Shown: piece by piece, positions 18,580 to 25,953 of the stretch
Layout of the letters: each line of letters opens with the position of its first letter
Numbering within the stretch: position 1 is the first letter of the stretch
From: an uncultured Eubacterium sp.
GTDB lineage: Bacteria > Bacillota > Clostridia > Oscillospirales > Acutalibacteraceae
NCBI GenBank assembly: GCA_905234495.1
Contig: CAJOHE010000012.1
Location: forward strand, 47,577 to 97,048
DNA: 49,472 bases
Reading direction: 5' to 3'
Notes under the pieces: model-generated
Told to the model about the DNA's origin: nothing
The model's database searches: none
What the model saw: the letters and a program-made list of their open reading frames with translations, nothing else
Made by a program: the position numbers and the translations under genes

Positions 18580-19449
18580 TTATTTCTCCTTATTTTTGTT
18601 TTTTACATATTTTACTGCGGAAAGTCCTGCCTCGGCGCCCTCATACACAGCCTTGCTCACCTGAAGAAGTCCGCCTGTAACGTCGCCGCAGGAAAAGATA
18701 CCGGGAAGATTTGTGCTCATATCCTCCTTGACCGATATTTTATCCCCCTCCGTCAGTATACCAAGTTTTTTGGCAAAGTCAACACCGCCCGCAACGCCCT
18801 GCGCCACGAAAAGTCCGTCGAGCTCAAGCTCGCTTCCGTCTTCAAAGATTATGCGGCCAAGCTTTGCCTCGCCTGCGATTTCCTTAATCCTTTTGGTGTT
18901 GACCTCGTATTTATCGGTGGCGGGTGCGGGAAGACCGTTAGTGAGAATTACAAGACTGCCTGCGATGTTTTCAAGCTCGCCCGCCTCGGAAACGGCGTAG
19001 TCCTCGTTGCCGAGCACCGCGACTCTCTTCTTTCTGTAGAAGAAGCCGTCGCAGATTGCGCAGTAGCTGATGCCCCTGCCCTCATACTCGTCAACGCCCT
19101 CGATATTAGGTCTTACCTTCTTGCTTCCGGTCGAGAGAATCAGCGCCTGTCCCACGTATTTATTATTCTTCGTTGAGACCTCGTAATTCATATCGGCGTT
19201 CATTGAAACGCCGAGCGCCTCTTCGTTTACAACGTCAACGCCGAGGTTTTTTGCCTGAGCAATTCCCACGCTGTAGAGGTCGGCGCCGCTTATACCGTCG
19301 GCAAAGCCGTAGTAGTTGTCAATCTTATGCGCCTTTTCAAGCTGGGATTCCCCGTGGTAGAGCACAAGCACGCTTTTGTTCGCCCTCTTTGCATAGAGCG
19401 ACGCGGATATTCCCGCGGGGCCTGCGCCTATAATAATTATATCATACAT
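18580..19449 (-). CDS. Thioredoxin reductase-like flavoprotein with degenerate NADPH motifs
   Basis: 289 residues. The FAD-binding GAGPAG (about 8-13), redox pair CAIC (about 130-133) and FAD-contact SCGDVTGG are intact. The second Rossmann site, normally GxGxxA, reads VLGNEDYA (about 145-152), and the usual HRRxxxR phosphate-binding stretch is not present; the matching region reads VILTNGLPAPATDKYEV. This pattern matches what is known of clostridial flavin thioredoxin reductases that take electrons from ferredoxin instead of NADPH. The assignment of the electron donor is inference. It lies between gpx and trxA in one operon and probably reduces TrxA. Confidence 0.88.
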   Translation of the reverse strand: MYDIIIIGAGPAGISASLYAKRANKSVLVLYHGESQLEKAHKIDNYYGFADGISGADLYSVGIAQAKNLGVDVVNEEALGVSMNADMNYEVSTKNNKYVGQALILSTGSKKVRPNIEGVDEYEGRGISYCAICDGFFYRKKRVAVLGNEDYAVSEAGELENIAGSLVILTNGLPAPATDKYEVNTKRIKEIAGEAKLGRIIFEDGSELELDGLFVAQGVAGGVDFAKKLGILTEGDKISVKEDMSTNLPGIFSCGDVTGGLLQVSKAVYEGAEAGLSAVKYVKNKNKEK

Positions 19450-19461
19450 ATTCGTACCGCC

Positions 19462-19926
19462 TTATAATACGGCTTCAACCTTTGCCTCGATTTCCTCGGG
19501 CTTAACCTTTGAGCCGAAACGCTCAACGATGTTTCCTTCGCGGTCGATGAGGAACTTTGTGAAGTTCCAGCCGATTTTGTCGCCGCCCGTCTGCTCAACA
19601 AGATATTTGTAAAGCGGGGCTGCGTCCTTGCCGTTAACCTTAATCTTCTTGTATCTCGGGAAGGTTGTGCCGAACTTGAGCGAGCAAACCTGATTGATTC
19701 CCTCGTCGCTCTCTCTTGCCTGGAATGCAAACTGGTTGCACGGGAAATCGAGAACCTCAAAGCCCCTGTCCTTATACTTCTTGTACATAGCCTCAAGGCC
19801 TTCGTACTGGGGCGTAAAGCCGCAGTGAGTTGCCGTGTTTACGATGAGAAGCACCTTGCCCTCGTGTTCCCTGAGCGAAACCTCTTCGCCCTTCTGATTG
19901 AGTACGTTAAAATCAAATACGCTCAT
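19462..19926 (-). CDS. Glutathione peroxidase-family thiol peroxidase
   Basis: 154 residues, typical of bacterial Gpx/BsaA. The peroxidatic cysteine lies in NTATHCGFTPQY (Cys35), with the second motif DFPCNQF (Gln65) and the third WNFTKFLID (Trp about 122). The peroxidatic residue is Cys, not selenocysteine. In the absence of glutathione such enzymes use thioredoxin, and the trxB-like and trxA genes directly downstream supply it. It probably protects an anaerobe from hydroperoxides. Confidence 0.93.
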   Translation of the reverse strand: MSVFDFNVLNQKGEEVSLREHEGKVLLIVNTATHCGFTPQYEGLEAMYKKYKDRGFEVLDFPCNQFAFQARESDEGINQVCSLKFGTTFPRYKKIKVNGKDAAPLYKYLVEQTGGDKIGWNFTKFLIDREGNIVERFGSKVKPEEIEAKVEAVL

Positions 19927-19992
19927 AATGTATTCCTCCTAAGCTTCTAAATTTTGTAAAATTAAATTGTGCGCAATCTTTATTGCAACCTC

Positions 19993-20021
19993 ATTGTATC
20001 ACTATTACTCCCTTTTGTCAA
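19993..20021 (-). promoter_or_regulatory. Strong promoter of the gpx-trxB-trxA operon
   Basis: Perfect TTGACA (20016-20021), a 17-bp spacer and TACAAT (19993-19998) on the minus strand. The leader is about 60 nt and includes a short imperfect inverted repeat (ATTG-N4-CAAT, around 19965-19976). AGGAGG precedes the gpx ATG. Confidence 0.9.
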
Positions 20022-20031
20022 GTAAAAAATT

Positions 20032-20076
20032 GTAAAAAAATGATAATCGGCATAGTGACTTTACCGTGCCGATTAT
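20032..20076 (-). terminator. Terminator of the serine hydrolase gene
   Basis: ATAATCGGCA (20043-20052) pairs with TGCCGATTAT (20067-20076). On the minus strand it is followed by CATTTTTTT. It lies 7 bp after the stop of the hydrolase gene. Confidence 0.85.
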
Positions 20077-20082
20077 ATATGC

Positions 20083-21636
20083 TTATTTTCTTTTAATCTT
20101 AAACGTAGGCTGGCCGTAGAGCAGAACTGCGGGAACGACCACGCCCTCAAGGAAGGATTCGAGCTTCGGTGAAAGCGGCATACCCGAGAAGTCGAGATAA
20201 TGGGTTGCAAGCTCGGGAAGAGCCGGGTCCATAATATTTCTTACCTTGATATGCTTTTCGTCCGTGAAGTCGAAGATGAGCTTCCTTACGTGGCACGCCT
20301 GACCGATTCTGACAAGCACCGTGAGAACCTTTTCATCCGTCCACGCGGCTTTTGTATATACGGTGTAGTCGAGGCCCGCAAGCTTGATGTCGGTTTTTTC
20401 GTACTCGTTTTCCATACCGAGCTTAACCTTGTTTACATACTCGCCCTCTTTCCACGCAAGGTAGTAGTTGTAATCCTTGTCGAGGCTCAGTATGAAACGG
20501 TCGATATTGCCGATTTTCTCGTTCATAACCGTGCTGATTGTCGGGCTTATCATCGAAGCGAAAACGCTTGACCTTGTCATAAGCGGCTTCTGGTTGTAGT
20601 CGAGCTCGAGCTTGCGGTTTCTAATCTGCTTGGGAAGGTCGTCCTTGTCGCCGAGCGAGGCAATATACTCTTTGAGAATTGCGTCGTATTCCTCGTCGCC
20701 CTCGTCCCAGAGGGTTTCAAGCATATCGTTTACAGCGTCGCCGGTGAACTCGTCCTTTGAAACGCCGCTGTTGACAACGAGAACCGTGTTCTTGTCCTTG
20801 AATACGTAACCGAGCTGGCCGTGAAGACCGTATGCACGGTAGCTGTTAGGTCTTGAAATCTGCCAGATGCCGTAGCCGTAGCCCATGGTTACGTCAACGT
20901 GTCCCTTCTTGTTTGTGGGCACCTGATATGAGCTTGACTCTTCAACCCACTTTGCGGGAATGACCTGCTTACCTTCCCACTTGCCGCCCTGCTGATAGCA
21001 GAGCATAATCTTGCTTAAATCCTCGATTGAGAGGTAGAGTCCCCAGCCGCCTGCGGCGTAGCCGAACTTGTCAACCTCCCAGACGGGGTCCTCTATTCCG
21101 AGCGGGTCAAAGAGGCGGGGCTTGAGGAAGTCAACAAGCGTAACGCCGTAAACCTTTGAGATAATCGCCGAGATGAGATAGAAATTATCGTTGACATAGA
21201 GGAAGTGCCTGCCGGGTTTGAAAACGTAGGGCGCGTCAAAGAAAATCTTTATCCAGTCCTTATTCTTTCGCGACGCCGCCATGCCTATCATCTTGCCCGC
21301 GGTCATTGTTACGAGATGCCTCATTGTAATCGGCTTGTTGAAGCCGAGCCGGTCGTACTCGCCGAAATATTTGCAGATGGAATCTTCGAGTCCGATTTTG
21401 CCCTCGTCAACCGCATAGCCCAGAGCTATAGCGGTAATGGTCTTTGAAAGCGAAAACATAACGTGCTTTGTTGAGTTTGTGTAGGGATTGTGGTAACCCT
21501 CGCTTACAACAACGCCGTCCTTGATAAGCATAAAGCTGTTGACGCCGAGCTTTTCATCCTCGCATCTTTTTATAAATTCATATACGGCCTTGGGATTGAT
21601 TCCGTGTTCAAGGCATTCCCCTCTTTTAATCTGCAT
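20083..21636 (-). CDS. Class C beta-lactamase-family serine hydrolase
   Basis: 517 residues from the ATG at 21636 (AAGGAG eight bases upstream; the GTG at 21642 is too close to it). The catalytic SxxK is in MFSLSKT (about 62-65), the Tyr is in YVNDN (about 147), and the third motif is probably LHGQLG (about 265). These are the residues of the beta-lactamase/EstB/D-Ala-D-Ala peptidase family (Pfam Beta-lactamase). There is no signal peptide, so it is probably cytoplasmic and more likely an esterase or amidase than a resistance enzyme. The C-terminal 170 residues form a lipocalin-like beta-rich extension often seen in this family. Substrate unknown. Confidence 0.9.
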   Translation of the reverse strand: MQIKRGECLEHGINPKAVYEFIKRCEDEKLGVNSFMLIKDGVVVSEGYHNPYTNSTKHVMFSLSKTITAIALGYAVDEGKIGLEDSICKYFGEYDRLGFNKPITMRHLVTMTAGKMIGMAASRKNKDWIKIFFDAPYVFKPGRHFLYVNDNFYLISAIISKVYGVTLVDFLKPRLFDPLGIEDPVWEVDKFGYAAGGWGLYLSIEDLSKIMLCYQQGGKWEGKQVIPAKWVEESSSYQVPTNKKGHVDVTMGYGYGIWQISRPNSYRAYGLHGQLGYVFKDKNTVLVVNSGVSKDEFTGDAVNDMLETLWDEGDEEYDAILKEYIASLGDKDDLPKQIRNRKLELDYNQKPLMTRSSVFASMISPTISTVMNEKIGNIDRFILSLDKDYNYYLAWKEGEYVNKVKLGMENEYEKTDIKLAGLDYTVYTKAAWTDEKVLTVLVRIGQACHVRKLIFDFTDEKHIKVRNIMDPALPELATHYLDFSGMPLSPKLESFLEGVVVPAVLLYGQPTFKIKRK

Positions 21637-21665
21637 ACGCACATCTCCTTAATTTTTATAAGAAA

Positions 21666-21695
21666 ATTATATCACATTATGGCTGACAATGTAAA
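21666..21695 (-). promoter_or_regulatory. Promoter of the serine hydrolase gene
   Basis: TTTACA (21690-21695), an 18-bp spacer, TATAAT (21666-21671) on the minus strand, about 25 nt upstream of the ATG at 21636. Confidence 0.7.
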
Positions 21696-21895
21696 ATGTT
21701 TTTAATAATTAAAACAATAAGTTGTTATTTTATACAAACGGAATCAGTAATAATTGTGCAATACCACAAGGGCGCAAAAAGCAAATACTCAAATGGCTAC
21801 CGAATAAACGCCTAAAATTACCGAATGTACATATGCACAGGCTTAAAAACCTTAATTATGATAAAATTGATTTGAAAAATAATATAAGGGTATAT

Positions 21896-22018
21896 ATGAA
21901 ACTTACAAAAAAACTACTGTCATTTCTGACGGCGACGCTTATGCTTGCAAACACGTCAAAGATAATCGGCGAAAAAACATATAAATTCAATTCAAGCGGC
22001 GTTTGCACAAACCCGTAA
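21896..22018 (+). pseudogene. 40-codon frame with signal-like start and part of a cell-wall-binding repeat (possible remnant)
   Basis: ATG at 21896 with AAGGG five bases upstream. The product starts MKLTKKLLSFLTATLMLA, signal-peptide-like, and ends with GEKTYKFNSSGVCTNP, which resembles one choline/cell-wall-binding repeat (Y-x-FN-x-x-G-V). It looks like the two ends of a larger surface protein joined by deletion, but it could be a real small exported peptide. It overlaps nothing. The preceding stretch 21696-21895 contains no other gene I can support. Confidence 0.3.
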
Positions 22019-22035
22019 AAAGAAAGGATGATAAA

Positions 22036-22563
22036 ATGAAAAAGAAATCTTTACTTACGATTATCATTTCGGTACTCTCGGTAATTCTTATCTGCACGGT
22101 GCTTGTTGCCTGCAGCAACAAGGGCGGCGGGGAAACAACCGAAGCGCAGACCGATACGGTTGTTGAGGACGCTTCGGGAGAGGCTGAAAGCACAACGGAG
22201 GCTGCGGCGGTTCCTGCTGCAAGCGGCGACGTTATCTACACCGAAAACGGCGTTGATATCAAGTCGGTTTCGGCTGAGCTCGTAGGTGAGAGCGAAACGC
22301 TCAATCTCTCGGTTGTTTTTGCAAACAACAACAGCGAGGAGGTTGAATTTGACTGCTCAAAATTTGAGATAAGAGCCTACAACGTTTCGGGCGAAGAGGC
22401 GGTATACAAGGTTAACGCAACGTCAAAAACCTTCGCCGCAAATCAGTCCTACATCCAGTGGGCATTTACGGTTGATTCAAACGGCGAAATCAAGGTGGGT
22501 GATTCAGTCATCGTATACTTTGACGGTAATGCAATCGACACGGTTGAGGTTGCAAAGTTTTAA
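22036..22563 (+). CDS. Predicted lipoprotein of unknown function (DUF4352-like)
   Basis: 175 residues from the ATG at 22036, preceded by AGAAAGGATG. A lipoprotein signal peptide ends in TVLVAC (lipobox, Cys about 25), followed by a Gly/Thr/Glu-rich linker and a beta-rich domain (about 65-175): NLSVVFANNNSEEVEF and KSYIQWAF-like strands resemble the immunoglobulin-like DUF4352 fold found in Gram-positive lipoproteins. Function unknown. It is followed after 18 bp by a small membrane protein gene, with which it shares a terminator. Confidence 0.8.
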   Translation: MKKKSLLTIIISVLSVILICTVLVACSNKGGGETTEAQTDTVVEDASGEAESTTEAAAVPAASGDVIYTENGVDIKSVSAELVGESETLNLSVVFANNNSEEVEFDCSKFEIRAYNVSGEEAVYKVNATSKTFAANQSYIQWAFTVDSNGEIKVGDSVIVYFDGNAIDTVEVAKF

Positions 22564-22581
22564 TAAAGAAGGAGAATTATT

Positions 22582-22788
22582 ATGAGCGGAAAAGCAATAG
22601 GCGGAATTTGCGCCATTATCAGTATGGTATCGGTTGTTGTGTATTTTCTGATAGGAATGATTACAAAATCATATGAAAATGCATGGATAGTATTCATCAT
22701 AGGCGGCGTTGCCTGCGCAAGCGTAAGCATTGTAGCAGGTATCAAGAGCGAAAAGAAAAAGGACGCTGCAGATACAAAAGAAGAATAA
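22582..22788 (+). CDS. Small two-helix membrane protein
   Basis: 68 residues. Two hydrophobic segments (about 5-26 and 34-52) are followed by a Lys/Glu-rich cytoplasmic tail (KSEKKKDAADTKEE). AAGGAG precedes the ATG. It is encoded directly after the lipoprotein gene and before a strong terminator, so the two probably form an operon. I do not recognise a family. Confidence 0.75.
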   Translation: MSGKAIGGICAIISMVSVVVYFLIGMITKSYENAWIVFIIGGVACASVSIVAGIKSEKKKDAADTKEE

Positions 22789-22795
22789 AACGTAA

Positions 22796-22823
22796 GGGAG
22801 GGCGAAACACCCTCCCCGTTTTT
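22796..22823 (+). terminator. Terminator of the lipoprotein operon
   Basis: GGGAGGG (22796-22802), loop CGAAACA, CCCTCCC (22810-22816), then CGTTTTT. It begins 7 bp after the stop. Confidence 0.9.
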
Positions 22824-22853
22824 CGCAGGCAAGCATATTACGGTGACTGAACG

Positions 22854-22882
22854 TTGTGTTCATACCGCGTTTATGATAGAAT
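22854..22882 (+). promoter_or_regulatory. Promoter of the LytTR-DUF3021 operon
   Basis: TTGTGT (22854-22859), a 17-bp spacer, TAGAAT (22877-22882). It is about 33 bp upstream of the LytTR ATG at 22915, which has GGATCGGGAG as its ribosome binding site. Confidence 0.6.
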
Positions 22883-22914
22883 AATAGAAATTAAACGAAA
22901 GGATCGGGAGCATA

Positions 22915-23388
22915 ATGAACGATATTGTTGACATCGAGTTTATCGTTGACGAAGACTGCGCAGAGCCGAAGGTCACCATACGCTCAAAAGCAAAGACCGA
23001 GCAGGTTGACCGAATTATCGAGGCTATTGAAAACGCCGCAGAAACACAGTATCCGTCAATCCCCGCTTATTCGGACGGTAAGCTCGAATTTATCTCACAG
23101 AGAGATATTATGCGAATCAGAACCGAGGGACGGCATATTGTTATCGACACCAAAAACAAATACTACATCGTAAAGCAAACCCTCGCCGCTCTTGAGAACG
23201 AGCTCAACAGGGACAGGTTCATACGAATATCCCAGTCCGAAATAGTCAATATCTATAAGGTAAAGCATTTTGACATAAGCGTTGCGGGAACAATAATAAT
23301 TGAGTTTAACAACGGCGTAAAGACCTACGCCTCGAGAAGACGTATCAAGGCAATCAAGAGCTTTTTAAGCGAAAGGGAGGGAAAGTGA
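22915..23388 (+). CDS. LytTR-domain DNA-binding regulator
   Basis: 157 residues. The N-terminal 50 residues are a small alpha/beta region without a receiver domain. The C-terminal 100 residues are a LytTR domain: KLEFISQRDIMRIRTEGRHIVIDT, then LAALENELNRDRFIRISQSEIVNIYKVKHF and YASRRRIKAIKSFL. This architecture, a stand-alone LytTR protein followed by a DUF3021 membrane protein, is a known Firmicutes pair in which the membrane protein inhibits the regulator. Its stop overlaps the start of the next gene, which supports the pairing. Confidence 0.92.
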   Translation: MNDIVDIEFIVDEDCAEPKVTIRSKAKTEQVDRIIEAIENAAETQYPSIPAYSDGKLEFISQRDIMRIRTEGRHIVIDTKNKYYIVKQTLAALENELNRDRFIRISQSEIVNIYKVKHFDISVAGTIIIEFNNGVKTYASRRRIKAIKSFLSEREGK

Positions 23389-23873
23389 TGAATCTTAAAA
23401 AGAAATTCTTAACGTTGGCAGCAATCGGCTTTCCTTTCGGTATGGTGATTTGCCTGATTATTACAACGGTTATCAGCACGCTCAGCACAAAGGACGCAAG
23501 CATATCCTTATGCAGCGAAGACCTTGTTACCGCACTCGGCAGCAAAGCGCTTGCGATAGTGGTTCAGGAGCTCGTTTCGGGCGTGTTCGGCTCGCTCATT
23601 CTGGGCACAACGGTTGTTTACGGAATAGAAAAATGGAGCATTCTCAAATCGACCGCAATTCATTTCTGCGTCTCTATGTCGATGTACTACGTAACGGCGT
23701 TTACACTGCGCTGGCTCTATCCGAAAAACATTGCGGAAAACCTGACTATGCTCGCGATACTCATAGTCGTATACATTATCATCTGGCTTGCAAATTATTT
23801 AAGCTACAAAAAAGAGGTCAGAAAACTGAACTCCGAGCTTGAAAAAATGAAACAACCCGACGATGAGGAATAA
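23388..23873 (+). CDS. DUF3021 membrane protein, partner of the LytTR regulator
   Basis: 161 residues from the ATG at 23388 (TGATG overlap with the upstream stop; an in-frame GTG at 23385 is an alternative). There are four membrane segments (about 10-33, 58-80, 88-110, 120-140) and a cytoplasmic coiled-coil tail. This is the DUF3021 layout. In known LytTR regulatory systems this kind of protein holds the regulator inactive at the membrane. The signal sensed is unknown. Confidence 0.88.
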   Translation: MNLKKKFLTLAAIGFPFGMVICLIITTVISTLSTKDASISLCSEDLVTALGSKALAIVVQELVSGVFGSLILGTTVVYGIEKWSILKSTAIHFCVSMSMYYVTAFTLRWLYPKNIAENLTMLAILIVVYIIIWLANYLSYKKEVRKLNSELEKMKQPDDEE

Positions 23874-23879
23874 CAGAAA

Positions 23880-23918
23880 CAGCGGACTAACCTTTTTGGT
23901 TAGTCCGCTGCTTTTTTT
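23880..23918 (+). terminator. Terminator of the LytTR-DUF3021 operon
   Basis: A 13-bp perfect stem, CAGCGGACTAACC (23880-23892) / GGTTAGTCCGCTG (23898-23910), loop TTTTT, then CTTTTTTT. Confidence 0.95.
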
Positions 23919-24040
23919 GTGGAGATGGCGAGAATCGCCCGTTGAGGCTAAAGCCTCTGCCGGCACGCACGCGGGCACCTAAACAGTCCACCGGACTGTT
24001 TCTATTTGCTTCGCAAATTGCCCTGTTCGATCCTCGCATA
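23919..24040 (-). repeat. Structured repeat with a degenerate copy of the tmRNA 3' end
   Basis: On the minus strand 23939-23919 reads GGGCGATTCTCGCCATCTCC, matching the tmRNA 3' end (CGATTCCCACCATCTCCACC) at most positions, so it is a degenerate T-arm plus acceptor. Inside the element are three small perfect hairpins: GAGGCT-AA-AGCCTC (23944-23957), AAACAGTCC-ACC-GGACTGTTT (23981-24001) and ATTTGC-TTC-GCAAAT (24004-24018). The last two are enclosed by GGGCA (23973-23977) / TGCCC (24019-24023). No protein is likely here: the open frame on the minus strand runs into the tmRNA. Confidence 0.6.
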
Positions 24041-24076
24041 AAAACAACGAGCAACCCAATGGGTGCTCGTTGTTTT
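24041..24076 (-). terminator. Terminator of the tmRNA gene
   Basis: AAAACAACGAGCA (24041-24053) pairs with TGCTCGTTGTTTT (24064-24076) and continues as CCC/GGG with a bulged A. On the minus strand it follows the tmRNA 3' CCA directly and ends in TTTTTAT. Confidence 0.9.
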
Positions 24077-24429
24077 TGGTGGAGATGGTGGGAATCGAAC
24101 CCACGTCCAAAACATCCTTGCAAAGGGCTCTACGAGTGTAGTTTATCCTTTGAGTAATCCCCTCGCCCGACGGCGATAAACAGCCTTCGGGTTAAAGTAG
24201 CCCCTGATACCTGACGGGCGGCGGGGCGCTCACCCGTTCAAGTTCACCGCTGAGTCGATACCTCACACCGTGCCGCGGTACTCACGGAAGAGGCACAAGC
24301 CGCTAATTAAGCAGCAAGAGCTACTGATCTGTTAGTGTCAGTTAATTTATAAGCGTTACTTTTATAGCGGTGCAACTCCGCTACTCGCTGACCAAGGCTC
24401 AGATACCCTGTCGAAATCCTTTCATCCCC
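24077..24429 (-). ncRNA. ssrA: tmRNA (trans-translation)
   Basis: 353 nt on the minus strand. The 5' end GGGGATG (24429-24423) pairs with CATCTCC near the 3' end, and the 3' terminus has a genomic CCA. The T-arm GGGTTCGATTCCC and the 5' stretch GGATTTCGACAGGG are diagnostic. The tag reading frame ends GTAGCTCTTGCTGCTTAA (VALAA, stop at 24307-24309); the probable tag is DTNRSVALAA (24310-24339), with the resume codon uncertain by a codon or so. It rescues stalled ribosomes with SmpB, which is encoded just upstream at 24781-25239. Its promoter would have to lie in or before the adjacent 99-bp repeats. Confidence 0.96.
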
Positions 24430-24448
24430 CAATCGAAAATGAATACGT

Positions 24449-24740
24449 GGTCGAAGCAAAATGCAGTAGCTTTTGCTAATGACCACTCCATAATTTTCTC
24501 ATCTCCGACCAAAATTTCGCTTCGCTGTTTTTTGGTCGGTAACTTGCGGTCGAAGCAAAATGCAGTGGCTTTTGCTAATGACCACTCCATAATTTTCTCA
24601 TCTCCGACCAAAATTTCGCAATGCTGCTTTTTGGTCGGTATCTTTCGGTCGAAGCAAAATGCAGTGGCTTTTGCTAATGACCACTCCATAATTTTCTCCT
24701 CTCCGACCAAAATTTCGCTTCGCTGTTTTTTGGTCGGTAT
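24449..24740. repeat. Three tandem 99-bp repeats between smpB and ssrA
   Basis: Copies begin at 24449, 24548 and 24647, period exactly 99. Each contains two inverted repeats: AGCAAAA/TTTTGCT (24455-24461 and 24471-24477 in copy 1) and CCGACCAAAA/TTTTGGTCGG (24505-24514 and 24530-24539 in copy 1; also 24604/24629 and 24703/24728). The second stem is conserved while its loop differs in copy 2 (TTTCGCAATGCTGC vs TTTCGCTTCGCTGT). The period is a multiple of three and both strands are open, but the frames lack starts, overlap smpB and the tmRNA, and look non-coding. Nothing else is visible in 24430-24780. Confidence 0.85.
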
Positions 24741-24780
24741 GGCGAACTGTGTTCGCCTGAAATTACGCATTACGCATTGA

Positions 24781-25239
24781 TTAGTACCGCTCTTTGAAGG
24801 CGCGTTCGGCGGTGCGCTCGGCGTCCTTCTTTGCGGCAACGGCTCTTTTGTCGTAAAGCTTTTTACCTTTACAGAGTCCGATTTCAATCTTCGCCCTGCC
24901 CTTTGTGATATAGAGCGAGAGCGGTATAATCGAAAGTCCCTGCTGCTGACTTTCGCCGAAAAGCTTCATTATCTCTCGTTTATGAAGAAGAAGCCTTTTC
25001 TTTCGCATAGGGTCACGGTTAAAGCGGTTGCCCATTTCATAGGGCGAAATGTGCATACCTATGACAAACATCTCGCCGCGGTCGACGGAACAGAAGCTGT
25101 CCTTGAGATTCACTCTGCCGTTTCGTATCGACTTAATCTCGGTGCCGAAAAGCTCGATGCCCGCCTCATAGGTTTCAATAACAAAATAGTCGTGATAGGC
25201 TTTTTTGTTATTTGCGATTATTTTTTTATCGTCGTTCAC
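24781..25239 (-). CDS. smpB: SmpB, tmRNA-binding protein
   Basis: 152 residues from a GTG at 25239, which has AAGGAG eight bases upstream; an ATG at 25245 is in frame but only two bases from the Shine-Dalgarno. Family motifs: [38 protein letters not shown], and the basic tail [18 protein letters not shown]. It delivers tmRNA to stalled ribosomes. It is transcribed towards ssrA. Confidence 0.95.
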   Translation of the reverse strand: MNDDKKIIANNKKAYHDYFVIETYEAGIELFGTEIKSIRNGRVNLKDSFCSVDRGEMFVIGMHISPYEMGNRFNRDPMRKKRLLLHKREIMKLFGESQQQGLSIIPLSLYITKGRAKIEIGLCKGKKLYDKRAVAAKKDAERTAERAFKERY

Positions 25240-25293
25240 GCCCATCACTCCTTTAGATTATTTTCGGGCGAACAAAGTCCGCCCAAGCATTAA

Positions 25294-25335
25294 TTCCGAA
25301 TTCCGCTTTCCGAATTCCGCTTTCCGAATTCCGAA
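25294..25335. repeat. Three tandem 14-bp repeats beside recR
   Basis: TTCCGAATTCCGCT at 25294-25307 and 25308-25321, and TTCCGAATTCCGAA at 25322-25335, immediately abutting the recR stop codon. It fills about half of the smpB-recR gap. The function is unknown; it may be a slippage-prone filler. Confidence 0.75.
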
Positions 25336-25935
25336 TTATATTAAGCTTCGTCCTTCAAGCGCGCGGGACAGCGTTACCTCGTCCGCGTATTCAAGGTCCG
25401 CGCCTACGGGAACGCCGTAGGCAAGCCTGCTCACGGTGATGCCCATGGGCTTTAAAAGCCTGCTGATATACATAGCGGTCGCCTCGCCCTCAACCGTGGG
25501 ATTTGTCGCCATAATTACCTCTTCGACGGTGTCGTCGCCGAGCCTTGCAACAAGCTCCTTAATCTTTATCTGGTCGGGGCCTATGTTGTCCATCGGCGAG
25601 ATTGCGCCGTGAAGAACGTGGTAGGTGCCGTTGTACTCGTGTGTGCGTTCAATGGCGGCAACGTCCCTCGGGTCCTCGACAACGCAGATTACGCTCTTGT
25701 CCCTGTTATTGCTCTTGCAAATCGGGCAGAGCTCGTCGTCCGCAAGGTCGCAGCAAACGGCACACTGCTTGATTTTTGTGTGGGCGTCAGTGATTGCCTG
25801 TGCAAATTCCCTCGCCTGCTCGTCGGACAGTCCGAGAACGTAGAACGCCATTCGCTGAGCGGTCTTGTGACCGACTCCCTGCATTCTTTCAAACTGGTCT
25901 ATTAAATTTTGCAGCGGTGCAATATTAAAAGACAT
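25336..25935 (-). CDS. recR: Recombination mediator RecR
   Basis: 199 residues, normal length. Helix-hairpin-helix [17 protein letters not shown] (about 19-35), a C4 zinc finger [16 protein letters not shown] (about 58-73), a Toprim domain starting [15 protein letters not shown], and the C-terminal Walker-like region. It works with RecF and RecO to load RecA. It is the last gene of the dnaX-ybaB-recR operon, an arrangement conserved in Firmicutes. Confidence 0.96.
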   Translation of the reverse strand: MSFNIAPLQNLIDQFERMQGVGHKTAQRMAFYVLGLSDEQAREFAQAITDAHTKIKQCAVCCDLADDELCPICKSNNRDKSVICVVEDPRDVAAIERTHEYNGTYHVLHGAISPMDNIGPDQIKIKELVARLGDDTVEEVIMATNPTVEGEATAMYISRLLKPMGITVSRLAYGVPVGADLEYADEVTLSRALEGRSLI

Positions 25936-25953
25936 AGTTGTTTCCTTTCGGTA

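Noticed and set aside
23887..24123. 78-residue frame on the minus strand over the structured repeat
   Set aside because: It overlaps the tmRNA 3' end and consists of hairpin sequence; no start signal.
24449..24740. Possible CRISPR array from regularly spaced repeats
   Set aside because: The whole 99-bp unit is conserved, so there are no unique spacers, and no cas genes are nearby.
24399..24887. Repetitive 162-residue frame on the minus strand (and a 136-residue frame on plus) across the 99-bp repeats
   Set aside because: They run into the tmRNA and smpB, have no start signals, and arise because the repeat period is a multiple of three. The sequence is better explained as structured non-coding repeat DNA.
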